64,000 bases of DNA from Methyloceanibacter superfactus (GCF_001723305.1 NZ_LPWF01000027.1:118611-182610); one strand, 5' to 3'. Positions 30,868 to 40,446 are shown, counted from the first letter of the stretch. The notes: generated from the letters alone by a model not told the origin. Program-made: numbers and translations.

Positions 30868-31554
30868 ATGGGCTTCAAGGACGTCGCCAAGCCGCATTAT
30901 CTCGGCCATCGCGAACGGCTCCGGAAGCGCTTCCGCGACGGCGGGCCGGACGCCCTGCCCGATTACGAGCTGTTGGAGCTTGTCCTCTTCCGCGCCATGC
31001 CGCGCCGCGACACCAAGCCCCTCGCCAAGGCGATCCTCGCCCGCTTCGGCACCTTCGCCGAGGCGATGAACGCACCGGAAGATCTTCTGCTGGAGGTGCC
31101 GGGGCTCGGCGAGGCGGCCGCCACCGAGATCAAGCTGATCCGCGCTGCCGCCTTGCGTCTCATGCAGGGCGAGGTGCTGGAGCGGCCGGTCCTGTCCTCC
31201 TGGCAGCAGGTGCTCGACTATTGCCGCGCCGCCATGGGCTTCGAGGCCAAGGAGCAGTTCCGCATCCTGTTTCTCGACAAGCGCAACCAGATGATCGCCG
31301 ACGAGGTGCAGCAGCAAGGCACGGTCGATCACACGCCAGTCTATGTGCGCGAGGTGGTCAAGCGGGCGCTGGAGCTGTCAGCCACCGCCATCGTGCTGGT
31401 GCATAACCACCCGTCCGGCGACCCGACGCCTCGCCGTGCCGATATCGAGATGACCAAGCAAATTGTCGACGCGGCAAAGCCCCTGGGTGTCGTCATCCAC
31501 GACCACATCATTGTCGGCAAGCAGGGCCATGCCAGCTTTCGGGGCCTGGTTTAA
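30868..31554 (+). CDS. radC: RadC family JAMM-domain protein
   Basis: 228 residues: a helix-hairpin-helix region ([18 protein letters not shown]) and a JAB/MPN metal site with [18 protein letters not shown] (His-x-His ... Asp) and upstream Glu. Once called a DNA repair protein, but its role in repair is doubtful. I start at ATG 30868 ([18 protein letters not shown]), 17 bases after map. Frame intact. It converges on the second DsbA-like gene with 20 bases between. Confidence 0.93.
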   Translation: MGFKDVAKPHYLGHRERLRKRFRDGGPDALPDYELLELVLFRAMPRRDTKPLAKAILARFGTFAEAMNAPEDLLLEVPGLGEAAATEIKLIRAAALRLMQGEVLERPVLSSWQQVLDYCRAAMGFEAKEQFRILFLDKRNQMIADEVQQQGTVDHTPVYVREVVKRALELSATAIVLVHNHPSGDPTPRRADIEMTKQIVDAAKPLGVVIHDHIIVGKQGHASFRGLV

Positions 31555-31574
31555 TCTAGGGAGGCGCCGCACTT

Positions 31575-32227
31575 TTAGCAGGCGGCGCGGCAGCCATTCT
31601 GGCGCACATCGGCCACGCGGGCCGTCAGGGCGGCGTAGAAATCCCCGTCCCCTTCCGACACCACCTGGTCGCCGACAAGATAGAAGGGCACGCCGCGCAC
31701 CCCAAGCGCATCGGCCAGCCGCGTATTGGCGAGCAGCGTGGCGGTGATCGCCGGATCGTTCATGTCGTCTTTGAGGCGGTCCGTGTCGAGGCCCATCGCG
31801 GCGGCGGCGGCGAGCGCCCGGGCCTCCGTCACGCGGCCGCGCGAGGCGATGAGCCGCCGGTAAAGAGTCAGATATTCGCCCTGGTTCTTGGCGGCGAGCG
31901 CCAATCGTGCCGCAGCCTCCGAGTCCGGCCCCAGAACCGGGAGCTCCTTCAGCACCACACGGAGATTTGGATCCGCGGCCATGAGCTTCTTCAGCGCGGG
32001 CACGTCCTTGCGGCAATAGGGGCAGTTATAGTCGAAGAAGGCGACGACGCTGACATCGCCTTGCGGATTGCCGGCGACCGCGTCGAGCGCGCGCGAAAGA
32101 CCTCGTCGGCATGAGCGGCCACCGCCTGCTCGCTGCGGACGATGCGCGTGCCCCGCTCGAGCGCGTAATAGCCGACGGCCAAGGCCGTGAGCCCTAGGGC
32201 CAAGAACAGGCCAAGCGATCGCTTCAT
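31575..32227 (-). CDS. DsbA-family thiol:disulfide oxidoreductase, second copy (1 frameshift)
   Basis: Paralogue of the gene at 16810. Signal-anchor RSLGLFLALGLTALAVGYY, then after an indel near 32098 the frame LDAVAGNPQGDVSVVAFFDY with active site CPYC. Then VPALKKLMAADPNLRVVLK, ELPVLGPDSEAAARLALAA, cis-Pro loop GVRGVPFYLVGDQVV, and a tail with two Cys (NGCRAAC) like the first copy. It starts 19 bases after the ketoacyl synthase stop and is probably co-transcribed with it. A periplasmic oxidase of envelope proteins is the likely role; a link to the acp-KAS pair is only positional. Confidence 0.86.
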
Positions 32228-32246
32228 CAGAAGGATAGGACGGCCC

Positions 32247-33485
32247 TCAAGCCGGCGGCGGGCCGAACACCAGAACCGCGTTGAGGCCGCCGAAGGCGAA
32301 CGAGTTCGACATGGCGTAATTGACCTCGCGGGCCTTGCCGGTATTCGCCGTGTAGTCCAGGTCGCATTCCGGATCCGGCTCGTCGAGACCGGCCGTGGGC
32401 GGCACGTAATTCTCGCCGATGGCCTTGATGGCGGCCACCGCTTCGATGCCGCCACCCGCGCCGAGACAATGGCCGTGCATCGACTTGGTCGAGGAGATGG
32501 ACAGCTTGTTGGCGGCGTTGCCGAACACACGCTTGATGGCGCGGGTCTCGTTTATGTCGTTGACCATGGTCCCGGTGCCGTGGGCATTGATGTAGTCGAT
32601 ATCGGACGGCGCCAGGCCGCTGTCGTCGAGCGCCTGCTGCATGGCGGTCGACGCGCCGTCGATGGACGGGTTGACCATGTCGGCCGCGTCGGCGGTCATG
32701 CCATAGCCCATGAGCTCGGCGAGGATCGGCGCGCCGCGATCCTTGGCGCGCTCATATTCCTCGAGCATGAGAATGCCCGCGCCTTCGGCCAGAACCGTGC
32801 CGTTGCGCTTCTTGGCAAAAGGCCAAAGTCCGTCGGGGCTCAGCACGCGCATGGCCTGCCAGGCGCGCGTGGCGCCCCAGTTCAGCGAGGCTTCCGCCGC
32901 GCCGGCAAGCCCCACGTCGACGAGGCCTTCGCGAATCATGCGATAGGTCATGCCGATGGAATGGGTCGCCGTGGCGCAGGCGCTGACCAAGCCGAAGGTC
33001 GGGCCCTTGATGCCGTACTCGATGCTGACATGGGCGCTCGCGGACGAGCCGATGGCCTTCAGCAGGGTGAGCGGATGGGTCGCCCGCTTATTCTCCTTGA
33101 ACAGCATCTTGTAGGAGAATTCGAGCGTCGTCAGACCGCCGACGCCGGAGCCTATGATGCAGGCGGCGCGGTAGCTGTCTGAGTCCTTGATCGGATATTC
33201 CAGTTTCGCCTGGGTGACGGCTTCATGCGCCGCGCAACCCGCGTACTGGGAATATTTGTCGGCCAGGAGCAGCTGCTTGCTTTGCAAGCGCTCGCGCGGA
33301 TCGAAATCCGGCACCTCGCCGGCGATCGTGATGTACAGGTCCTCGGTGTCGAAGCTCTGGACCTCGCGGATGCCGCAGTCGCTGCGTTGCATCGCGGCCC
33401 AGAACTTGTCCACGCCCGTGCCCAAAGGAGTGACGACGCCCTGGCCAGTGACCACGACGCGCCTGCGTCCATTCGTCTGTGTCAT
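32247..33485 (-). CDS. Beta-ketoacyl-[acyl-carrier-protein] synthase, FabF/NodE type
   Basis: 412-residue condensing enzyme that extends acyl chains on an ACP. Catalytic Cys in LVSACATATHS, His in INAHGTGTMVND, Lys in SISSTKSMHGH and second His in MHGHCLGAGGG. Frame intact. It is downstream of a dedicated ACP gene by 65 bases, so it probably works with that ACP on a special fatty acid and not as the housekeeping FabF, which usually sits next to fabG/acpP/fabD. The product cannot be named from the sequence. Starts at ATG 33485 (QTNGRRRVVVTGQGVVTPLG). Confidence 0.9.
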   Translation of the reverse strand: MTQTNGRRRVVVTGQGVVTPLGTGVDKFWAAMQRSDCGIREVQSFDTEDLYITIAGEVPDFDPRERLQSKQLLLADKYSQYAGCAAHEAVTQAKLEYPIKDSDSYRAACIIGSGVGGLTTLEFSYKMLFKENKRATHPLTLLKAIGSSASAHVSIEYGIKGPTFGLVSACATATHSIGMTYRMIREGLVDVGLAGAAEASLNWGATRAWQAMRVLSPDGLWPFAKKRNGTVLAEGAGILMLEEYERAKDRGAPILAELMGYGMTADAADMVNPSIDGASTAMQQALDDSGLAPSDIDYINAHGTGTMVNDINETRAIKRVFGNAANKLSISSTKSMHGHCLGAGGGIEAVAAIKAIGENYVPPTAGLDEPDPECDLDYTANTGKAREVNYAMSNSFAFGGLNAVLVFGPPPA

Positions 33486-33550
33486 GTAGTGTTAAGCCGT
33501 AACTCCAAGCCTGGTCGACGTCCCGGGAAGGACCCGAGCGGACGGCTGGT

Positions 33551-33820
33551 TCAAGCTGCTGCGCCCGAGGCCTTCGATTCGGCGATGATCCCCTTCACGC
33601 GATCGACCACAGAGCCGACCGTCGCGAACGCTTCCACTTCTTCGTTCGCATTATAGGGGATTTCGATACCGAAAGTATCCTCAATATCGAACACGATCAC
33701 CGCGAGATCGAGGGATTCAATCTCAAGCTCGCTCAACGGGGTTTCGAGCGCAACGGCTTTGGATGGATCCTTCATGTTCTTACGTAGAATCTCGATGATC
33801 TTGGTGGCCACCTCGTCCAT
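33551..33820 (-). CDS. Acyl carrier protein paralogue
   Basis: 89 residues, helical and acidic. The phosphopantetheine attachment region reads LSELEIESLDLAVIVFDIED, so the Ser is in ESL and not the canonical DSL. Helix III region is FGIEIPYNANEEVEAFATV. It differs from AcpP and from the long-chain AcpXL of Rhizobium as I recall them. It is the first gene of an acp-KAS-dsbA set and divergent from an acyl-CoA ligase. Inference: carrier for a specialised acyl chain; activity of the ESL variant is untested here. Confidence 0.88.
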   Translation of the reverse strand: MDEVATKIIEILRKNMKDPSKAVALETPLSELEIESLDLAVIVFDIEDTFGIEIPYNANEEVEAFATVGSVVDRVKGIIAESKASGAAA

Positions 33821-34176
33821 ATCGCTCTCCCTGCCCCGTTAAGGGGTCCGTGTCTAATGGTCCCTGGCTAAAACATAGCTAATCCGAGGGCAAGTCAGGC
33901 ATTGGAATAGACTTAAAAACTGGTCGAGTCTACCCGTGCCCAGCCCGCTCGAATGCCCTGACTATACGCTCTAATCGCTAACAAAATTGGCGTTTTTGCG
34001 CCTGACCTCGCCATGGTTTCAGCATATTCCGCCGGAGGACTCATTCCTCCAACAGCACTGTTTATCAACCCCGTGCTACAATAATAGTAGATCAACGGGC
34101 TTGCGGCCAATTGCCTCCCGTCACTTGGGGCCTCGCCCGTTAAGCAACGGTAAAGCAACAAAAAAACCGAAATTCG
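33821..34176. promoter_or_regulatory. Divergent promoter region between acp and acyl-CoA ligase
   Basis: 356 bases, noticeably AT-richer than the genes around it, without a supported gene. It should hold both promoters. The ligase start has no clear Shine-Dalgarno (AAAAAAACCGAAATTCG before ATG). I see no confident operator; FadR- or PsrA-like sites would be the sensible thing to look for. Confidence 0.35.
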
Positions 34177-35904
34177 ATGGTGAGCAAGGCGAATCCGGCA
34201 CCTTTGGACGCCGCCCAAGGCGCAGTCAAGCGACCCTGGCTCACTGGCTACCCGCAAGATGTCGCCTGGGATTCGGTCTTCCCGCCGAAGCTCGTGAGCA
34301 CCGTGCTGGACGAGGCGGTGGCGGATTTCGGCGACCGGCCATGCACCTATTTTCTGGGGAAACGGCTCAGCTACGCCGAGATTGGCGCCCTCTCCGACCG
34401 GGCTGCCAAGGGCCTGCGGGCGCTGGGCGTGGGCGAAGGGGTCAAGGTGGGCCTGCTCCTGCCCAACTCCCCGACCTTCGTCATCTTCTATTTCGGGGTG
34501 CTCAAGGCCGGCGGAACGGTGGTCAATTTCAACCCGCTCTACAGCCTCGAGGAGATCGAGTTCCAGATCCGCGACAGCGAAACCAAGATCATGGTGACGC
34601 TCGATCTCAAGATCCTGTTCGACAAGGTCGAGGCCATGCTGACGCGCGGCGCGCTGGAAGGGGCCGTGGTGGAGAGCTTCGCCTCGCTGCTGCCGACGCT
34701 GAAATCGGTAGGGCTGAAACTGACCAAGCGCGCCCAGCTCGCCAAGCTGGGCGCGTCCCCCATGAAGCGGTCCATCGTGCGGGCGGCCGACCTGCTCGCT
34801 AATGACGGCCGCTATCAACCGCCGGTGATCACGCCCGACGCCATCGCCGTGCTGCAATATACTGGCGGCACCACCGGCACGCCCAAGGGCGCCATGCTGA
34901 CCCACGCCAACATTGCCATCAACGTGGCGCAGGTGAAGGCTTGGCGGAACCAGCCGCCGGAGCAGCCCGACCGCATTCTCGGCGTGCTGCCGCTGTTCCA
35001 CGTCTTCGCCATGACCACGGTGATGAATTTCGGCCTGTCGAGCGGCATGGAGATGATCCTGCTGCCGAAGTTCGAGCTGATCCCGACGCTCAAGCTGATC
35101 GCCAAATTGCGGCCGACGATGATGCCGGGCGTGCCGACCCTGTTCGGCGCCATGCTGCGCCATCCGACCATCAAGACCTTCGACCTCACCTCGCTCGACT
35201 ATTGCATCTCGGGCGGAGCGGCCTTGCCCATCGAGGTGAAGCGCGGCTTCGAGGCGCTGGCCGGCTGCAACGTGGTGGAAGGCTACGGGCTCAGCGAGAC
35301 CTCGCCGGTGGCCACCTGCAATCCGATGAATTCGCCGCAAGAGGGCTCGATCGGGCTGCCGCTGCCGGCCACGGAGATCAGCATCCGCTCGCTCGAGGAT
35401 CCCGCCGTCGAGATGGACAGCGGCGAGGCCGGTGAGATCTGCATCGCCGGACCCCAGGTCATGACCGGCTATTGGAAGCAGCCGGCCGAGACGGAGTCCG
35501 CCTTCGTCGGACGGTTCTTCCGCACCGGCGACGTGGGCTACATGAACGAGGACGGCTACGTGTTCATCGTCGACCGCATCAAGGACATGATCAACGCGGC
35601 CGGGTTCAAGGTCTATCCGCGGCGGATCGAGGATGCGCTGCACGAGCACGAGGCCGTCGCCGAGGTTTGCGTGGTGGGAATACCGGACGATTATCGCGGC
35701 GAGGCGCCAAAGGCCTATGTGCGGCTCAAGGCGGGCTCGCACACGACCGCGGCCGAGTTGTTCGCGTTCCTCCGGCCTAAGCTGTCAAAGCTCGAGCTGC
35801 CGGCGGCCATCGAGTTCCGCGACGAGTTGCCGAAGACGATGATCGGCAAGCTGTCCAAGAAGGCACTGCGCGCGCAAGCGAAACCCTCAGCCGAACAAAC
35901 CTAG
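34177..35904 (+). CDS. Long-chain fatty-acid-CoA ligase (AMP-binding)
   Basis: 575 residues, ANL superfamily; activates a fatty acid with ATP and CoA. Motifs in order: P-loop-like YTGGTTGTPKGAMLTH, PLFHVFAMTTVMNFGL, GYGLSETSPVATCNP (A5), TGDVGYMNEDGYVFIVDR with the conserved Asp, DMINAAGFKVYPRRIEDAL (A8 hinge), and C-terminal Lys in PKTMIGKLSKKALR. Frame intact. Divergent from the acp-KAS pair, so it may feed acyl groups into the same pathway or simply serve the beta-oxidation genes downstream. The substrate chain length is not determined. Confidence 0.92.
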   Translation: MVSKANPAPLDAAQGAVKRPWLTGYPQDVAWDSVFPPKLVSTVLDEAVADFGDRPCTYFLGKRLSYAEIGALSDRAAKGLRALGVGEGVKVGLLLPNSPTFVIFYFGVLKAGGTVVNFNPLYSLEEIEFQIRDSETKIMVTLDLKILFDKVEAMLTRGALEGAVVESFASLLPTLKSVGLKLTKRAQLAKLGASPMKRSIVRAADLLANDGRYQPPVITPDAIAVLQYTGGTTGTPKGAMLTHANIAINVAQVKAWRNQPPEQPDRILGVLPLFHVFAMTTVMNFGLSSGMEMILLPKFELIPTLKLIAKLRPTMMPGVPTLFGAMLRHPTIKTFDLTSLDYCISGGAALPIEVKRGFEALAGCNVVEGYGLSETSPVATCNPMNSPQEGSIGLPLPATEISIRSLEDPAVEMDSGEAGEICIAGPQVMTGYWKQPAETESAFVGRFFRTGDVGYMNEDGYVFIVDRIKDMINAAGFKVYPRRIEDALHEHEAVAEVCVVGIPDDYRGEAPKAYVRLKAGSHTTAAELFAFLRPKLSKLELPAAIEFRDELPKTMIGKLSKKALRAQAKPSAEQT

Positions 35905-36035
35905 CGAAGAGACCTCTCGTAGAGATCTAAGCGGAAGCCCGAGAAGGCGCCTAACGGGCTCCGGGGCCTAGTTCTGCCAGGGAAGCAGCCCTTGGTTCTG
36001 CCTCTGGCGCCGCAGGAGCCGCCTCTGGCGGCGCG

Positions 36036-36989
36036 TCAACTGCGCCTCTTCGGCGAAGTTCGTCTCCGCGGTCTCCGTGTCGGCGCGGCAACATCGGCCG
36101 CCGAAGGGTCGGCCGATTCATCGGCCGGCAGAGCTGCGGCGCTTGCCGCCGGGGCAGTCTGGCTTGGCCGCGGCGTAGCCGAAGCGGTCGCCTGCATGGT
36201 CTGGGGCTTCGGCGCCGGAGCGGCGGCTGTGGTTGTTGGCGCGGCGGCCTTGGCCACCGGCTCGGCTTCGGCCGCGATCGGCGCGGTCATGGCGAACATG
36301 CTGGGCACATTCTCGCCGGAAAGCTCGACGGGGGTCTGGGCCGTCGCCGAGGTGTTGAGGAAACGGTAGCCAGGACGCGTGTCGTGCTCGACGGCGGGCG
36401 TCAGCATCTCATCGTCGGAGAGCTTGGACTTCTCCGCAGCCGCGGGCTGCACGGTAGCCTGAGGCGCGGCCTCGGGCTCGGCCTTGGCCTCGATTTGCGG
36501 CTCGGGCGCGGGCTCCGGCTTCGGCAGCGTCGTCCGCAGCCAAGTCCGCTCGCCGCAGAGCAGCCAGGCCTTGCAGCCCTTGAGGTTGATCTGATTGCGC
36601 GACACGAGCGTCAGCGTGGCGGAGTAGGTGTTGCCGTCCTCGGGATTATAGATGTTGCCCTTCCAGACATTCGGGCCGGCCGGGGCCAGACCGGTGATGA
36701 TCGGCAGGCCGAGGATCGGGCGGTCGCGCATCGACGGGTTCTCGTTCCGCACGTCGTGCAGCGGGCGTCCCTTGGAATCGTTCGGGTTCTGCAGCCAGAC
36801 GATCTTGGCGCAGAGATAGCGTTGACCGGAGCCGCAGCGGTAAAGCTGGATCTTGCCTGGGCGCTCGCCCTGATCGGCTTTGCGCCAAATACCCGTGGGA
36901 TCAGCGGAAGCCGCCTGAACGTGACCGGTGGGTACGAGGACAGTGGCGATCAGAAGTCCCGTCGCCGCAGTGAGAGCATGATGCTTCAT
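36036..36989 (-). CDS. DUF2147-domain secreted protein
   Basis: 317 residues. Signal peptide ALTAATGLLIATVLVPTGHVQA, then DUF2147: DPTGIWRKADQGERPGKIQL, LCAKIVWLQNPNDSKGRPL, NVWKGNIYNPEDGNTYSATL, and LKGCKAWLLCGERTWLRT. A Pro/Ala/Glu-rich linker and a low-complexity tail follow. ATG 36989 has GGAGGTG close upstream. The tail may be misread: shifting frame near 36070 gives ETNFAEEAQLTRRQRRLLRR and a stop at 35970-35968. Function unknown; DUF2147 folds as a small beta barrel in the periplasm. Confidence 0.82.
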   Translation of the reverse strand: MKHHALTAATGLLIATVLVPTGHVQAASADPTGIWRKADQGERPGKIQLYRCGSGQRYLCAKIVWLQNPNDSKGRPLHDVRNENPSMRDRPILGLPIITGLAPAGPNVWKGNIYNPEDGNTYSATLTLVSRNQINLKGCKAWLLCGERTWLRTTLPKPEPAPEPQIEAKAEPEAAPQATVQPAAAEKSKLSDDEMLTPAVEHDTRPGYRFLNTSATAQTPVELSGENVPSMFAMTAPIAAEAEPVAKAAAPTTTAAAPAPKPQTMQATASATPRPSQTAPAASAAALPADESADPSAADVAAPTRRPRRRTSPKRRS

Positions 36990-37104
36990 AAGCACCTCCG
37001 TCTTGGTCGGGCCGCGGGCGAAACCCCCGCCCCGGCGATATCTCTTTTGCCCCCTGTCCTGCCGGGCCTCGTTGGGCCCAAGTCCCTTTCCCTCGGCTGA
37101 GCAC

Positions 37105-38435
37105 TTATGCCGTGCCCATTTCCTCGGGAGCCGTTTTGGCGGGCGTCTGCGTCTTGACCCCTTCAAGGATCGCCGCGACGCCCATTCCACCGGCCGTACA
37201 GACCGAAATCAACCCTCTCTGACCGCCCCTATCATGCAGGAGTTTGGCCAGAACTGCCAAGATGCGTGCGCCCGTGGCGGCAAACGGATGGCCGAAAGCA
37301 ATCGAGGACCCCATCACGTTGAGCCTGGTTTGGTTAATAGCGCCTAAAGGCGCGTCCCGCCCGAGCCGTTCCCGGCAGTAAACCTCTGATTCCCACGCCT
37401 TCAAAGTGGCCAAGACCTGCGCCGCAAAGGCTTCATGAACCTCATAATAATCAAAGTCTTGAAGCGCAAGGCCGGCTTGGTCGAGCAAATCGCTGACCGC
37501 AACCGTCGGCGCCATCAGAAGTCCCTCACCGTGGACATAATCTACGGCAGAAGTGCGACCCAAAGTTAAATATGCCTGAACCGGAATTCCGCGCTTTTCC
37601 GCCCATTCCTCAGAGCTAAGCAGGATTGTCGCGGCCCCGTCGGTTAACGGCGTGGAGTTGGCGGCGGTGATGGTTCCGCCCACCTTGTCGAAGACCGGCT
37701 TCAACTCGGCCATCTTCTCCAGGGAAATATCCTCGCGGACATTGTTGTCGCGGAACACGCCGGCGCACGGGACGACCAGATCGTCCATGAAGCTTCGTCA
37801 TAGGCCGCGGCCGCCTTTTTGTGGCTCTCATAGGCCAGAAGATCCTGGGCCTCGCGGGTGATGCCCCATTCCTTGGCCATCAGTTCGCAATGCTCGCCCA
37901 TGCCGAGCCCGGTGCGCGGCTCGCGCGTGTCGGGCGGCACCGGCGCCATCTCGCCCGGCGCCAGGCCTTTGAAAGCGGAGAATTTCTGCCCCAGGCTGCG
38001 GGCGCGGGACATCTTCACCAGGCGCTGGGCGAATTTCCGCTGAAACACGATGGGCGCGTCGCTGGTCGTGTCGGAGCCCATGGCGATGCCCGAATCGATC
38101 TGGCCGGTGGCGATCTTGGCGGCGAGGCTGAGCGCGCCTTGCAGGCTCGTGCCGCAGGCCTGCATCATGGTGATGCCGGGCGTGGTGGGCGCGAGCGGGC
38201 TGCCGATCACCGCCTCGCGGGCGAGGTTCCAGTCCTTGGCGTGGGTGACCACGGCGCCACCGACCACCTCGTCGATATGCGCATCCTGGAGCGCGAATTT
38301 CTCGGCGAGCCCGCCGAGCGCCACCGTCAGCATGTCGAGATTGGACAGCTCGGCATAGGCCGTGTGCGACCGGCAAAATGGGATTCGCATCCCGCCCAGC
38401 ACTGCAACCCGCCGCATCCCCGCTTCCTTCATCAA
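37105..38435 (-). CDS. fadA: Acetyl-CoA C-acyltransferase, FadI/FadA-like thiolase (1 frameshift)
   Basis: Last step of beta-oxidation: thiolytic release of acetyl-CoA. Nucleophile Cys near residue 94 (MMQACGTSLQGALSL), then after an indel near 37790 the second frame with NSTPLTDGAATILL, the His in YYEVHEAFAAQVLAT, IAFGHPFAATGARI, and the C-terminal Cys in SVCTAGGMGVAA. Together about 440 residues, normal. It is the third gene of fadE-fadB-fadA, 13 bases after fadB. The C-terminal half is much lower in GC than the N-terminal half; see findings. Confidence 0.92.
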
Positions 38436-38448
38436 TGGTCCTCTCGGC

Positions 38449-40446
38449 TTACGCCGCTTCCTTGTCCGATGTGTTGGCTGCCTCGCTGCGGCGATAATGC
38501 AGCGGCCCGCCGCGGAAGGGCGCGAAGCCCGTACCGAAAATCACGCCAGCGTCGACATGATCGGCGCTCTCCACCACGCCGTCGGCGAGCGCGCGATCCG
38601 CCTCGTCTAGCAGCGGCTTGATGAGCTCGCGGCCAAGGCGCTGAAGCTCGGCCGCGCTATACTCGGCCTCCTCGCGTTTCGGCTTGCCGTCGACCCAGAC
38701 GTAGAATCCTTCGCCCGTCTTCTTGCCGAGCTTGCCCTGCTTCACCAGCGTCGCGAGCACGTTGTCCGTCTTGCCGGCGCTGCTGGGGGAGATGTCGAGC
38801 TCCTCGCCAACCTTGTTGCAGATGTCGAGGCCGACCATGTCCATGAGCTCCATCGGCCCCATCGGCATGCCGAATTTCAACGCTGCCTGATCGATCTTCT
38901 CGCGCGGCTGGCCGTCCTGATAGAGGCGCACGGCCTCCATCATGTATGGCGCGAGCACGCGGTTGACGAGGAAGCCTGGGCAGCTCTTGGTGATCAGGGG
39001 CAGCTTGTTGATGGCGGTGACGAAGGCGCAAGCCTTGTCCACCTCCTCCTCGCGTGTACCCTCGCCGCGCACCACCTCGACCAACGGCAATTGCGCTACG
39101 GGATTGAAGAAGTGCAAGCCGACCAGGCGTCCGGGATCGGCGAGCGGCTTGGCGATGTCCTCGAGTCTCAGCGACGAGGTATTGGTCGCCAGCACGGCGC
39201 CCGCCTTGGCCTTCTTTTCCAGCTCGGCGAACAGGGTCTGTTTCACGTCGAGCTTCTCGACGATCGCCTCGATGATCACGTCGGCATGCTTGATGTGCTT
39301 GCCTTCGGGATCGGCGATGAGACGGGCGACGGCCGAGTCGATCGCGGTCTTGCCGCGCAGGCGCTTCTTGAACAGGCCTTTGGCGCGCTTCAGCGCCTTG
39401 CCGATCTGCGCCTCATCGAGATCCTGCAGGCTCGCCTGCATGCCGGAGACGACGCACCAGGCGGCGATGTCGGCGCCCATGGTGCCGGCGCCAATGACAT
39501 GAACCTTGCGCGGCTTGAAGCCGTCCTTCGGCGCTGAATCCTTCAACATCTCCGACAGCGCGAACACGCGGCGCAAGTTTCGCGACGTCTCGCTCGCCAT
39601 CAGCGGCGCGAACATCTCGGTCTCGGCGCGCTTCATGCGGACCGGGTCGTCGCCATAGCGCTCGAACAGATCGATCAGGCGGAAGGGTGCGGGATAATGC
39701 TCCTCGCGCACCTTGGCCGCCGTCTTGGCGCGCATCTGCTTGGCCAGGAGCCCGCGCGCCGGCTGCCTCAGCATCAGCTTCTTCCACCAGGACGCGCCCT
39801 TGGAGCGGCGCTTTTGCAAAACCGCTTTCCGCGCGGCCCATCTCAGATTATGGCGCGTCGGCACGAGCTGATCGACGAAGCCCATGGCGCGCGCAGCACC
39901 CGGCCGCAGCATCTTGCCCGTGAGCATGGCGGTCATGGCGTCCAGCGGACCGGCGGCGGCAAGGGATCGCACGGTGCCGTGCAGACCCGGGAAGATGCCG
40001 AGCTTGACCTCGGGGAAGCCGAGCCTGGTCCCCTCCTCGCGGTCGGCGATGCGCCAGTCGCACGCGAGCACCAGCTCCAGCCCGCCGCCGAGGCAATAGC
40101 CGTGAATGGCGGCGACCACGGGAACCGGCAGCCGCTCGATCCGGTCGAGCAGCGCCAAGGTCTCCTTGACGACCTCCTTGATCTTCTCCTCGGTGTCGAA
40201 GCCCTCGAACTCGCGGATGTCGGCGCCGGCAACGAAGCTCGACTCCTTGCCGCTCATCAAAACGAGACCCTTGATCTCGCCGGCTTTCGCGTCCTCCACC
40301 GCCTTGACGATGCGGTCGAGCTCCTCGGTCGGGCGGCGGCCGAGCGAGTTCATGCTCTCGCCTTCGCGGTCGAACACCGCCCAGGCAATGCCCTCGAAGT
40401 CGACAGTGAAAGTCCAGTCCTTAAGATCGGGAAGCGTGGTCGGCAT
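38449..40446 (-). CDS. fadB: Multifunctional 3-hydroxyacyl-CoA dehydrogenase / enoyl-CoA hydratase
   Basis: Carries the two middle steps of beta-oxidation in one 665-residue chain. Residues 1-220: enoyl-CoA hydratase/isomerase with oxyanion-hole segments KESSFVAGADIREFEGF and IHGYCLGGGLELVLACDWR. From about residue 315: NAD-binding Rossmann fold KVHVIGAGTMGADIAAW, then HFFNPVAQLPLVEVVRGEGT with the catalytic His, and KSCPGFLVNRVLAPYM of the C-terminal dehydrogenase domain, ending in FGTGFAPFRGGPL. Frame intact. It lies 43 bases after fadE and 13 before the thiolase gene. Confidence 0.94.
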   Translation of the reverse strand: MPTTLPDLKDWTFTVDFEGIAWAVFDREGESMNSLGRRPTEELDRIVKAVEDAKAGEIKGLVLMSGKESSFVAGADIREFEGFDTEEKIKEVVKETLALLDRIERLPVPVVAAIHGYCLGGGLELVLACDWRIADREEGTRLGFPEVKLGIFPGLHGTVRSLAAAGPLDAMTAMLTGKMLRPGAARAMGFVDQLVPTRHNLRWAARKAVLQKRRSKGASWWKKLMLRQPARGLLAKQMRAKTAAKVREEHYPAPFRLIDLFERYGDDPVRMKRAETEMFAPLMASETSRNLRRVFALSEMLKDSAPKDGFKPRKVHVIGAGTMGADIAAWCVVSGMQASLQDLDEAQIGKALKRAKGLFKKRLRGKTAIDSAVARLIADPEGKHIKHADVIIEAIVEKLDVKQTLFAELEKKAKAGAVLATNTSSLRLEDIAKPLADPGRLVGLHFFNPVAQLPLVEVVRGEGTREEEVDKACAFVTAINKLPLITKSCPGFLVNRVLAPYMMEAVRLYQDGQPREKIDQAALKFGMPMGPMELMDMVGLDICNKVGEELDISPSSAGKTDNVLATLVKQGKLGKKTGEGFYVWVDGKPKREEAEYSAAELQRLGRELIKPLLDEADRALADGVVESADHVDAGVIFGTGFAPFRGGPLHYRRSEAANTSDKEAA

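Noticed and set aside
34000..34176. Small genes in the acp/ligase spacer
   Set aside because: Open frames there lack ribosome sites and run into the ligase in another frame.
33913..35742. 609-codon open frame antisense to the acyl-CoA ligase
   Set aside because: Its product is rich in His, Arg, Gly and Asp with no family motif, while the plus strand encodes a complete ligase. Long antisense frames are expected in high-GC DNA.
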